From an uncultured Oscillospiraceae bacterium (GTDB lineage Bacteria > Bacillota > Clostridia > Oscillospirales > Oscillospiraceae): a stretch of DNA of 22,786 bases. Position numbers and translations under genes: made by a program. Each line of letters begins with the position of its first letter. The stretch's first letter is position 1. Under the pieces are notes generated by a model that saw only the letters and a list, made by a program, of their open reading frames with translations, was not told the origin of the DNA and made no database searches. The stretch covers positions 1 through 22,786 of the forward strand of contig CAKSWA010000037.1 of NCBI GenBank assembly GCA_934511165.1. The letters are read 5' to 3'. Positions 1 through 7,279 of this stretch are shown here, piece after piece.

Positions 1-19
1 GGATGTCATATTTGCTCTT

Positions 20-39
20 ACAGATGTGGCCACAACTGT
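20..39. promoter_or_regulatory. Operator-like imperfect palindrome at a start site
   Basis: Positions 20-39 form a 20-bp dyad, with the perfect core TGTGGCCACA flanked by ACAG and CTGT arms and one mismatch per half. It lies just downstream of the leftward -10 box, over the predicted transcription start. That is a typical repressor position, although a 5'-UTR hairpin is equally possible. No regulator is identified. Confidence 0.35.
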
Positions 40-45
40 AGCTTG

Positions 46-74
46 ATTATGTAATAAAATTCTCGCATTGTCAA
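46..74 (-). promoter_or_regulatory. Promoter firing leftwards out of the window
   Basis: On the minus strand there is a perfect -35 box TTGACA (69-74), a 17-nt spacer and a -10 box CATAAT (46-51). This is a near-consensus housekeeping sigma-factor promoter. Transcription would begin around 38-40 and leave the window, so the gene it drives is not visible. Confidence rests on box quality and spacing only. Confidence 0.6.
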
Positions 75-173
75 CTGTATAATAATTTTTTATTGTAGAT
101 TACAGTTTTCGAGTTGTTTACTGTTTATATTGCACAACAGCGCTCTCGTTTATCCGCGCAGAAGTGTAAAAGT

Positions 174-197
174 AACCCCCCAGTAAAACTGGGGGTT
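174..197. repeat. Candidate right-end (RE) hairpin of the IS
   Basis: CCCCCAGT (177-184) pairs with ACTGGGGG (188-195) across an AAA loop. An outer AA/TT pair extends the stem with one bulged C. It lies downstream of the transposase stop, so it is the candidate right-end substrate hairpin. It could also stop transposase transcription. Confidence 0.5.
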
Positions 198-276
198 CTT
201 CCTATGCGGGCGAAGCCCTCTGCTCCTCGCGTAACGCGTAAACGTGTAATACGGTCTGCCAGCTGCGCAGGGATTG

Positions 277-738
277 TTACTTGCCGCCCGTAAACGGGCC
301 AATAGAGGCTATCGTCATCTGTTCACCTAATTCGTCCTCTTTCAGTTGGTTCCTTATATACTCCGCAATTCGGGTCTCGTTCTTTCCTACCGTATCCACA
401 TAGTACCCCCTGCACCAGAATTCTCTGTTGCGGTATTTGTACTTCAGATTCCCGAATTGCTCATACAGCATAGTGCTGCTCTTCCCTTTCAGGTATCCCA
501 TAACCCCTGATACTGACAACTTGGGCGGTATTTCCACAAACAGGTGAATGTGATCCGGGCATGCTTCTGCTTCTATATTTTTTACACTCTTCCATTCACA
601 TAGCTGCCGGAGTATTTTTCCTATTGCCGCGCGCTTCTCTTTGTAGAACACTTTTCTTCGGTATTTCGGCGCAAACACTATGTGATATTTGCAATTCCAC
701 TTCGTATGAGATAAACTGTTTATGTCATTCAGGCTCAT
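277..738 (-). CDS. tnpA: IS200/IS605 family Y1 transposase TnpA
   Basis: A 153-residue HUH endonuclease that cuts and rejoins single-stranded DNA at the IS ends. The metal-binding HUH signature is H63-I-H65 inside the CPDHIHLF block. The likely nucleophile is Y127 in the helix IAEYIRNQ, with Q131 one turn later, which is the usual arrangement and spacing for this family. Length is normal (about 130-155 residues) and there are no internal stops, so it may be active. The ATG at 738 is chosen because AAAGGAGG lies 9-10 nt upstream, but that ribosome binding site is buried in a 13-bp inverted repeat (749-761/795-807). Its base composition is clearly lower in GC than the flanking operon, consistent with horizontal mobility. 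Confidence 0.95.
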   Translation of the reverse strand: MSLNDINSLSHTKWNCKYHIVFAPKYRRKVFYKEKRAAIGKILRQLCEWKSVKNIEAEACPDHIHLFVEIPPKLSVSGVMGYLKGKSSTMLYEQFGNLKYKYRNREFWCRGYYVDTVGKNETRIAEYIRNQLKEDELGEQMTIASIGPFTGGK

Positions 739-748
739 TCTGAATGTC

Positions 749-807
749 CTCCTTTTGCTTTTCGGGTGCAGTTGGCAGACCGCACGCTTATTCTAAAGCA
801 AAAGGAG
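749..807 (-). promoter_or_regulatory. Stem-loop sequestering the tnpA ribosome binding site
   Basis: Arms 749-761 and 795-807 are perfect 13-bp inverted repeats around a 33-nt loop. In the tnpA mRNA the 3' arm is AAAGCAAAAGGAG, the Shine-Dalgarno sequence itself. The stem would block initiation on any transcript that includes both arms. IS200 elements are known to limit transposase translation by a 5'-leader hairpin, so this fits the family. Confidence 0.7.
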
Positions 808-841
808 TTTTTTGTCTGCCTCATCGCCTTAGGCTCTTTTG

Positions 842-864
842 AACCACGCGTCTAACGCGTGGTT
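842..864. repeat. Candidate left-end (LE) hairpin of the IS
   Basis: AACCACGCGT (842-851) and ACGCGTGGTT (855-864) form a perfect 10-bp stem with a 3-nt loop. It lies upstream of the transposase gene, matching the left-end subterminal hairpin recognised by TnpA. The next feature outwards is the terminator of the neighbouring operon, so the element boundary lies between 864 and about 876. Confidence 0.6.
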
Positions 865-875
865 TTCGGATATAC

Positions 876-908
876 AAAAATCGCGTCTGCCGGTAAAGGC
901 AGACGCGA
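876..908 (-). terminator. Intrinsic terminator of the polC-end operon
   Basis: TCGCGTCTGCC (881-891) and GGCAGACGCGA (898-908) form a perfect 11-bp GC-rich stem with a 6-nt loop. On the minus strand it is followed by TTTTT (880-876). It starts 9 nt after the stop codon of the last gene of the minus-strand cluster, so it closes that operon. Confidence 0.9.
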
Positions 909-916
909 AGTATCTT

Positions 917-1621
917 TTAAAGCGTTTTCGGATGTATTGTCAGCGTGCGGAGATAGGCCTTCTGCACGTCGGTAATGCGGTAGCTTTCGATGGCCTTGCG
1001 GATGGTTTTGTTGTGCGTCCATGGTTCAAGGCGGCGCTGCTCAAGGTACGGAATCGCCGCCTCGTACTGCTTGGCGAGCGCCGTAGCGAAATACCAGGCG
1101 ATCATCATGTTTACATAATATTCATTGCTTTTAATTATGGAAACTTCTTCGAGATATTCCGGGCGAAAATCTGCATCGAGAAAATGCGTCATAAGCATTT
1201 CGATGCCGAAGCGCACGGTATAGGTCTTCCCGCTTTGCATCCAGCGGCGGCAGTCGTCCGGCAGAGCCGGAGGGTGCTTTTTGAATGCCTTCGGACGCAG
1301 CGCATCGCACGTCGCCCAGTTGTCCACATACGGCAGAAACGCATCGAGTGCCGCGACCGCGGCGGTATAGTCCTTTTCCTCGTTCAGGAGCAGCGCATGG
1401 AGATTGTTCTCGTCCAGATACCGGTGCGGCAGGTCGGCGAGAAAAAGCCCAATGTCCGGCTCCTTGCAAAGCTCTCTGGCAAGCGAGCGGCAATCCGGCA
1501 TGCGAACGCCAAGGACGTTCTCCGGCGGGAGCGTTGGAACGAGCTTTGCCATAAAGGGCGCATTTTTCTCATCCCGCAGTGCGAGAAGGCGGGCGCGCAC
1601 CGCCTGCGGCGCGCCGCTCAC
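917..1621 (-). CDS. DNA alkylation repair protein (AlkD-like HEAT-repeat glycosylase)
   Basis: A 234-residue all-helical protein of the DNA alkylation repair family, whose members remove bulky or cationic alkylated bases such as 3-methyladenine without base flipping. The family signatures are the block VDNWATCDALRPKAF in the middle, the GVRMPDCRSLAREL segment near the N terminus, and the closing KAYLRTL helix. The GTG at 1621 is preferred because it overlaps the upstream stop as GTGA and gives the usual family N terminus. A GTG at 1642 would add seven residues. It is the last gene of the operon and ends 9 nt before the terminator. Its substrate range cannot be told from sequence. Confidence 0.85.
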   Translation of the reverse strand: MSGAPQAVRARLLALRDEKNAPFMAKLVPTLPPENVLGVRMPDCRSLARELCKEPDIGLFLADLPHRYLDENNLHALLLNEEKDYTAAVAALDAFLPYVDNWATCDALRPKAFKKHPPALPDDCRRWMQSGKTYTVRFGIEMLMTHFLDADFRPEYLEEVSIIKSNEYYVNMMIAWYFATALAKQYEAAIPYLEQRRLEPWTHNKTIRKAIESYRITDVQKAYLRTLTIHPKTL

Positions 1622-2166
1622 TTCTCCACGCGCTCCGTGCACCAGACCTCGCCGGTCTCCACATCCTTCCAGGTGAAAACGCCGTTTTCAAAGAGCATAT
1701 AGCTGTGGCGGCTGTTCTCCTTCGGAATGGACACTGATCCGGGGTTTACATAATAATTTTCGTTCTTCTGCTCGAACGCCGGGACATGGGTATGCCCGTA
1801 GAGCAGAATATCGCCGGGGGCAAGGGCTTTTCCGGCCTCGTCGAGATGGTGGCCGTGCGTGAGATACAGGGTATAGCCATCCGCGAACACGGCGGCAAAA
1901 TCCGCGAGCACAGGGAAATTCAGTACCATCTGATCCACTTCCCCGTCGCAGTTGCCGCGGATGCAGAGCGGCGCTTTTTCGAGCTCGTTGAGCATGGCAG
2001 CGCATTTCTTCGTATCATAGTCGCGCGGGAGAGCGTTGCGCGGGCCGTGGTAGAGAATGTCGCCAAGCAGCACAAGCTTTCCGGGTTTCTCTTCGGAAAG
2101 GCGGCGCAGCAGCGCTTCCGTATAATACGCCGAGCCATGCAGGTCGGACGCAATCATGAGTTTCAT
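1618..2166 (-). CDS. yfcE: YfcE/MJ0936-family metallophosphoesterase
   Basis: A 182-residue calcineurin-like phosphodiesterase. All metal-binding motifs are present in order: D8-x-H10 in ASDLHG, GD in LLGDILYHGP, GNCD, then HGHH and GHTH, followed by the family tail YVNPGSVSIPK. E. coli YfcE hydrolyses model phosphodiesters; its natural substrate is unclear. The ATG at 2166 is chosen over an in-frame upstream start because AAAGGAG precedes it at normal spacing and the protein then begins directly with the first beta strand. It lies 16 nt downstream of polC and overlaps the AlkD-like gene by 4 nt (GTGA), so it is translationally tied to both. Confidence 0.88.
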   Translation of the reverse strand: MKLMIASDLHGSAYYTEALLRRLSEEKPGKLVLLGDILYHGPRNALPRDYDTKKCAAMLNELEKAPLCIRGNCDGEVDQMVLNFPVLADFAAVFADGYTLYLTHGHHLDEAGKALAPGDILLYGHTHVPAFEQKNENYYVNPGSVSIPKENSRHSYMLFENGVFTWKDVETGEVWCTERVEK

Positions 2167-2182
2167 TTTTGGATCACTCCTT

Positions 2183-5100
2183 TTACATTTCGCCGAAGGC
2201 GTCAAAGAGGCTCACCTGCCGGCTCTCCGGCAGATCGCCGAGCGCGCCGAGCTTTCGCAGCATGTCCAGGTGGGCGGTGCTCACCTTGGGGCAGGCGTCG
2301 GAAATATCGTCGATGGAGACGAACTGCGCGCCGCTGTCCTGCGCGCGCTTCAAATCCTCCGCCGCCGAGCCGCCGAGACCGGAAATGGCCACGAACGGCG
2401 GGCGCAGGCAGTCGTCCTCGATAAGGAACTTGTAGGAATCGGACTTGTAAATATCGATGGGCGCAAACGTAAAGCCGCGGCGGTAGAATTCGTACACCGC
2501 TTCGAGCGTTGTGAGAAGGTCCTCTTCCTTGGCCGTTGCGTTCGGGTTGCGACGGATGGCGTTAATCTTTGCAAGGCACTTGTCGATGCCCTGCAGCATA
2601 CTTTCGGCGTCAAAGCCGTCCTTCTGGCTGCGGCGGTAGAAATACGCGCTGTAGTATGCGAGCGGCTCATGCACCTTGAACCACGCAATGCGGAACGCCA
2701 TCGTGACATACGCGACCGCGTGCGCCTTCGGGAACAGGTACTGGATCTTTCGGCAGGACTCGATCCACCATTCCGGCACGCCGAGCTGCTGCATCTCTTC
2801 CACGATGCCGTCCGGCCACGGCTTGCCCTTGTGGATCGCGCCCTTACGCACAGCCTCCATGAATTTGAAAGCGCGCTTCGGTTCCATGCCCATATCGATA
2901 AGATAGAGCATGATGTCGTCTCGGCAGCCGACGCACTTGTCGGTCGGCGCAATGCCGTTGACGACGATATCGTGGATGTTGCCCGCCCACACGTCGGTGC
3001 CGTGGGAGAAGCCGGAAAGGCGGACGAGCGTAGCAAACTCGTGCGGCTGTGTATCCACGAGCATCTGGCGCGTAAACGCCGTGCCGAACTCCGGCACGCC
3101 GATCGTGCCGGTGTGGCCGACGATCGGGTCGCCGTCCGGGATGCCGAGCGGCTCCGGCGAGGTGAAGATGCGCATGGTCTCCGGGTCGTCGAGCGGGATT
3201 TCGCGGGCGTTGACGCCAGTGGCGTCCTCGAGCATGCGGATCATCGTCGGGTCATCGTGGCCGAGCTCGTCGAGCTTCAGGAGGTTTGCCTCCATGCTGT
3301 GGTATTCGAAGTGCGTCGTGATGATGCCGCCGGTCGCGTCGTCCGCCGGGTGCTGCACGGGGCAGAAGTCCGTAACGTCCTTGTCCTGCGGGATGATGAC
3401 GAGGCCGCCGGGGTGCTGGCCGGTCGTGCGCTTTACGCCGACGCAGCCCGCTGCGAGACGGTTTTCCTCCGCCTTGGAGACGGTGATGCCGCGCTCTTCG
3501 AGGTACTTTTTCACATAGCCGTAAGCGGTCTTTTCCGCCAGCGTGCCGATCGTACCGGCGCGGAACACGTGGTCACGGCCGAAGAGTTCTTCGGTGTATT
3601 TGTGGGCGTTTGCCTGGTATTCGCCGGAGAAGTTCAGATCGATATCGGGGACCTTGTCGCCGCCGAAGCCGAGGAACGTTTCAAACGGGATATCGAATCC
3701 GTCCTTGGCGAGCTTTGCGCCGCACACGGGGCAGGTACGGTCAGGCATGTCCGCGCCGCAGCCGTATTTGTCGCCGTTCGGCATGAACACATTATCAAAG
3801 TCGGTGAATTTGCATTTCGGGCAGCGGTAGTGCGGCGGGAGGGAGTTGACCTCCGTGATGCCGGACATGTACGCCACCATCGAGGAGCCGACGCTCCCTC
3901 GGCTGCCGACAAGGTAGCCGTGCTCGAGGGAGTTCTGCACGAGCTTCTGCGCCGACATGTAAATGACCTCGTAGTGCCGGCCAAGAATGGCGTCCAGTTC
4001 TTCCTTGATGCGCGTTGTTACGAGCTCCGGCGGGTTTTCGCCATAGAGCTCGTGGGTCTTATCCCATACCATGCGCTCCAGATCCTCCGCCGCGTGCGGG
4101 ATGGACGGCGGGAAAAGATCCTTCGGCAGCAGTTCAAAGTTCTCGACGCTGTCGGCAATGGCGTTTGGCGCGGTGACAACAACATCGCGGCAGTCCGCCT
4201 CGCCGAGATACGAAAACTCTTTGAGCATTTCGTCGGTCGTTTTGAAATAGAGCGGCAGGGGCTTGTCCGCGTCCGGGAACTTGCGCGACGCCATGAGGAT
4301 ATGGCGGTAAATTTCGTCCTCCGGCTCCAGGAAATGCACGTCGCCGGTCGCAACGACGAGCTTGCCGAGCCGCCGGCCGAGCGTGAGGACGCGGCGGTTG
4401 AATTCGCGCAGATCCTCCTCGTCGCGCGCTTTTCCGTCGTTGATGAGAAAGTGGTTGTTGCAAAGCGGCTGAATTTCAAAATAATCGTAGAACGCGGCGA
4501 GCCGGTCGAGTTCGGCGTCGCTCCGGTTGCGCACGACGGCGTCGAAGATTTCGCCCGCCTCGCACGCCGAGCCGATAAGGATGCCTTCGCGGTACTGCAT
4601 CAAAAGGCTCTTCGGGATGATCGGGCTCTTTTTGAAATGCTCCAAATGCGATTTGGAGATGAGCTCATAGAGATTCTTGAGGCCGACCTTGTTCTGCACG
4701 AGCAGCGTGATGTGGCGCGGACGGCGGGCATCGTTTTTCCGCAGCTCCGCTACGAGTTCTCCGGCATCGGAAAGCGTTTTCGCGCCCTTGTCCGCGAGGC
4801 GCGGACGGAGCGTTGTGAAAATGCGCGCGCACACGGCGGCATCGTCGCTCGCGCGGTGGTGGTTGAAGTCCGGCAGTCCCAGCGCGTTGGAGATGATATC
4901 GAGCTTGAATTTTTTGAGCTGCTTCATCAGCGCCTGCGCGATGGGAAGCGTATCGATGTACACGGGGTCGAAGGCAAGGCCGCTGCGCTTTGCCGCGGCA
5001 GTGATAAAGCCGATATCAAAGGCGGCGTTGTGCGCCACAAGCGGGAGATCACCCACGAAGTCCAGAAACGCGCGCACGGCCTCCGCCTCGCCCGGCGCGC

Positions 5101-6226
5101 CGTACACGTCCCGGTCGGTGATGCCGGTGAGCTGCACGATCTCCGGCGGGATGGGCATGCCGGGATCGACGAACGTCTGAAAGCTCTTCGTCACGACGCC
5201 TCCCTCCACGCGCACCGCGCCGATTTCGGTGATGCGGTGGATGTGGCTGTCGAGTCCCGTCGTTTCAATATCAAAGCCGACAAAATCGGTATCAAGCGGA
5301 AGATCGCTCTCCCCGTGGACGGCGAGAAGATCGTCCACGTCGTTGATATAGTACCCCTCCACGCCGTAAATAACTTTGATGCCGCACTTGGCGCCCGCGT
5401 GCCAGAATTCCGGGAACGCCTGCGCAACGCCGTGGTCGGTCACAGCGATAGCGCGGTGCCCCCAGCGTGCCGCCGTTTTCACCGCGGCGGTCGGGTCGGT
5501 GAGCGCGTCGAGCGTGGAGTAGCGCGTGTGGAGGTGAAGCTCCACGCGCTTATCGCCCTCGGCGGTGTCCTGCCGCTGGGGCGCCTGCTCCTTCGCGATG
5601 GCCACGGGGTCGATCGCCATGTCGTTATCGTAGCGGTTGAAGATCACCTCGCCACGCACCGTGAGCCAGTCTCCGACGCGGATTTTGTCGAGAAGCGTCT
5701 GGTCGTCGCCCTGGCGGATGTACTTGGAAACGTGGATGCTGCCGGTATAGTCGGTCATGTCGAAGCTCAGCACCGCAGCGTTTGTTTTCTGTATTTTCCG
5801 GCTGTCCATGGCAAAAACCTTGCCCGTCACGCTCACCGTGCCGGATTGGAGCGTCAGCTCGGAGATATCCGTTTTATGGTTGTCCTTCGGCAGCTTGCCG
5901 AAGAGCACCTCGCCGCTCTCCGCTTTTTTCGGGGCGGGCTTCGCTTCCTTTTTCGGCGGCGCAGCCTTTTTCTCCGCCGGAGCTGCGGCGGGCTTGTTCC
6001 CGGTGATCTTCACCTTTGTAAACCCGTATTCCGCCGCAATGCGCCATTCGAGCATGGCGATATCGGAGGGCGTGCCGGGTGCGGCAAACGTGACGGCAAT
6101 GTCCATCGTGCGCTTTTCGCGCGAGACAAGGACATTCTGCACCTTTGCCAGCTCCAGCCCGCCGCACTTGTCCCGCAGGGAGGCGCAGCAGCCGAACATA
6201 TCCAGAAATTTTACTTCCTGTGCCAT
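2183..6226 (-). CDS. polC: DNA polymerase III alpha subunit, Gram-positive type PolC
   Basis: The main replicative polymerase of low-GC Gram-positives, 1347 residues. In order it has a short N-terminal domain (1-75), an Ala/Lys/Pro linker (about 78-104), an OB fold (about 130-212), a PHP domain starting at HLHTRYS (231) and split by a DEDD proofreading exonuclease (DIETTG at 319; VAHNAAFD near 397; HHRASDD near 456), and the polymerase core. The core has GSRGSVGSS (774), a four-Cys zinc module (CPKC at 802, CPVC at 832), catalytic PDIDLNFSGE (860) and LDELGHDD (986). A C-terminal clamp-binding motif QVSLF precedes the end. B. subtilis PolC is about 1437 residues; the shortfall is almost all in the N-terminal region. 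Upstream extension is impossible because ispG ends 3 nt before this ATG. Confidence 0.97.
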   Translation of the reverse strand: MAQEVKFLDMFGCCASLRDKCGGLELAKVQNVLVSREKRTMDIAVTFAAPGTPSDIAMLEWRIAAEYGFTKVKITGNKPAAAPAEKKAAPPKKEAKPAPKKAESGEVLFGKLPKDNHKTDISELTLQSGTVSVTGKVFAMDSRKIQKTNAAVLSFDMTDYTGSIHVSKYIRQGDDQTLLDKIRVGDWLTVRGEVIFNRYDNDMAIDPVAIAKEQAPQRQDTAEGDKRVELHLHTRYSTLDALTDPTAAVKTAARWGHRAIAVTDHGVAQAFPEFWHAGAKCGIKVIYGVEGYYINDVDDLLAVHGESDLPLDTDFVGFDIETTGLDSHIHRITEIGAVRVEGGVVTKSFQTFVDPGMPIPPEIVQLTGITDRDVYGAPGEAEAVRAFLDFVGDLPLVAHNAAFDIGFITAAAKRSGLAFDPVYIDTLPIAQALMKQLKKFKLDIISNALGLPDFNHHRASDDAAVCARIFTTLRPRLADKGAKTLSDAGELVAELRKNDARRPRHITLLVQNKVGLKNLYELISKSHLEHFKKSPIIPKSLLMQYREGILIGSACEAGEIFDAVVRNRSDAELDRLAAFYDYFEIQPLCNNHFLINDGKARDEEDLREFNRRVLTLGRRLGKLVVATGDVHFLEPEDEIYRHILMASRKFPDADKPLPLYFKTTDEMLKEFSYLGEADCRDVVVTAPNAIADSVENFELLPKDLFPPSIPHAAEDLERMVWDKTHELYGENPPELVTTRIKEELDAILGRHYEVIYMSAQKLVQNSLEHGYLVGSRGSVGSSMVAYMSGITEVNSLPPHYRCPKCKFTDFDNVFMPNGDKYGCGADMPDRTCPVCGAKLAKDGFDIPFETFLGFGGDKVPDIDLNFSGEYQANAHKYTEELFGRDHVFRAGTIGTLAEKTAYGYVKKYLEERGITVSKAEENRLAAGCVGVKRTTGQHPGGLVIIPQDKDVTDFCPVQHPADDATGGIITTHFEYHSMEANLLKLDELGHDDPTMIRMLEDATGVNAREIPLDDPETMRIFTSPEPLGIPDGDPIVGHTGTIGVPEFGTAFTRQMLVDTQPHEFATLVRLSGFSHGTDVWAGNIHDIVVNGIAPTDKCVGCRDDIMLYLIDMGMEPKRAFKFMEAVRKGAIHKGKPWPDGIVEEMQQLGVPEWWIESCRKIQYLFPKAHAVAYVTMAFRIAWFKVHEPLAYYSAYFYRRSQKDGFDAESMLQGIDKCLAKINAIRRNPNATAKEEDLLTTLEAVYEFYRRGFTFAPIDIYKSDSYKFLIEDDCLRPPFVAISGLGGSAAEDLKRAQDSGAQFVSIDDISDACPKVSTAHLDMLRKLGALGDLPESRQVSLFDAFGEM

Positions 6227-6229
6227 GAA

Positions 6230-7279
6230 TTACTTGTTCTCTCTTTCAATAAGTTCCACGAGCGCGTCTGCGAGCTTGTCCGAGGCGACGCGCGCCACCG
6301 GCTCGCCGTGCTTGAAGATGACGCCCTCGCTCTTGCCGCCGGCGATGCCGTAATCGGCGTGGGACGCCTCGCCCGGGCCGTTCACAACGCAGCCCATCAC
6401 GGCGACCGTAATGTTCCACGGCTTATCGCGCAGCCGCGCTTCGACCGCCTTTGCCGTGCCGATGAGATCGTACTCCGTCCGGCCGCACGAGGGGCAGGAC
6501 ACGAACTGCACACCAGAGCGCAGTCCCAACGCGCGCAGAAGCTCTGCGCCCGCGTGCGCCTCTTCCTCGGGCGCATCGGTGAGTGAGATGCGGATCGTGT
6601 CGCCGATGCCGTCGAGCAGCAGAGAGCCGATGCCCGCGGCGGATTTCAGAATGCCGCGCTCCTTCGTCCCGGCCTCCGTGACGCCGATGTGCAGCGGATA
6701 GTCGCACAGCGTCGAGAGCAGGCGGTTGGCCTCCACGGTCATGGCAACGTCGCTCGCCTTGACGCTGATGCAGATATCCTCAAAGCCGCAGTCCTCAAGA
6801 AGCTTCACGTGGCCGAGCGCACTCTCGCAGAGGGATTTGGCGCAAAGGCCGTATTTTTCGAGCAGCCCTTTTTCGACCGAGCCGGAATTTACGCCGACGC
6901 GGATGGGGACGCCATGGTCGCGGCAGGCATCCGCCACCATGCGCACGCGCTCTGGGGAGCCGATGTTGCCGGGGTTGATGCGAATTTTATCAAAGCCCGC
7001 CTCCACCGCGGCGAGGGCAAGCCGGTAATCAAAGTGAATGTCCGCCACGAGCGGCAGGTCGGTGCCGCGCCGAATGTCCGGCAGAGCGCGCGCGGCGAGC
7101 TGGTTAGGTACAGCAAGACGCACGATCTGGCAGCCCGCGCTTTCCAGCCGCCGGAGCTGCGCGAGCGTGGCGGGAACATCGTCCGTGTGCGTGTTTGTCA
7201 TCGACTGCACGGGAATGGGGTTCCCGCCGCCGATGGGTACGTCGCGGACATGGATGGTTTTTGTTATCTTTCTGTTCAT
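6230..7279 (-). CDS. ispG: 4-hydroxy-3-methylbut-2-enyl diphosphate synthase (IspG/GcpE)
   Basis: A 349-residue 4Fe-4S enzyme of the MEP isoprenoid pathway that converts MEcPP to HMBPP. It opens with the typical RKITKTIHVRDVPIGGG and VQSMTNT blocks. The cluster ligands are seen in the C-terminal domain as SCPSCGRTEYD and GCVVNGPGEA, followed by a glutamate. The length suits the short bacterial form without the plant insertion. Its ATG overlaps the rseP stop as ATGA, so the two are translationally coupled. dxr in the same operon supplies an earlier step of the same pathway and uppS uses its end product. Confidence 0.97.
   Translation of the reverse strand: MNRKITKTIHVRDVPIGGGNPIPVQSMTNTHTDDVPATLAQLRRLESAGCQIVRLAVPNQLAARALPDIRRGTDLPLVADIHFDYRLALAAVEAGFDKIRINPGNIGSPERVRMVADACRDHGVPIRVGVNSGSVEKGLLEKYGLCAKSLCESALGHVKLLEDCGFEDICISVKASDVAMTVEANRLLSTLCDYPLHIGVTEAGTKERGILKSAAGIGSLLLDGIGDTIRISLTDAPEEEAHAGAELLRALGLRSGVQFVSCPSCGRTEYDLIGTAKAVEARLRDKPWNITVAVMGCVVNGPGEASHADYGIAGGKSEGVIFKHGEPVARVASDKLADALVELIERENK

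Larger units (their letters stand above)
174..864 (-). mobile_element. IS200/IS605-family insertion sequence (tnpA only)
   Basis: A single HUH transposase gene is flanked by a short imperfect hairpin on each side (174-197 and 842-864), as expected for IS200/IS605 elements. These move as single strands and have subterminal hairpins instead of terminal inverted repeats. No tnpB accessory gene is present, so it is IS200-like. Exact ends are uncertain: cleavage sites usually lie some nucleotides outside the hairpins and no target duplication is made. The element sits immediately downstream of the terminator of the long minus-strand operon. Confidence 0.75.

Noticed and set aside
68..83. TTGTCA and TATAAT on the plus strand as a promoter for the IS side
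   Set aside because: The boxes are only 4 nt apart, so they cannot act together. The minus-strand reading gives a proper 17-nt spacing.
2156..6586. A 1476-codon open frame on the plus strand opposite polC and ispG
   Set aside because: It is exactly antisense to clearly homologous genes. GC-rich codon use in polC avoids TTA, CTA and TCA in the relevant phase, which leaves the opposite frame open. The product is rich in Arg, Val, Ala and His with no recognisable domain.
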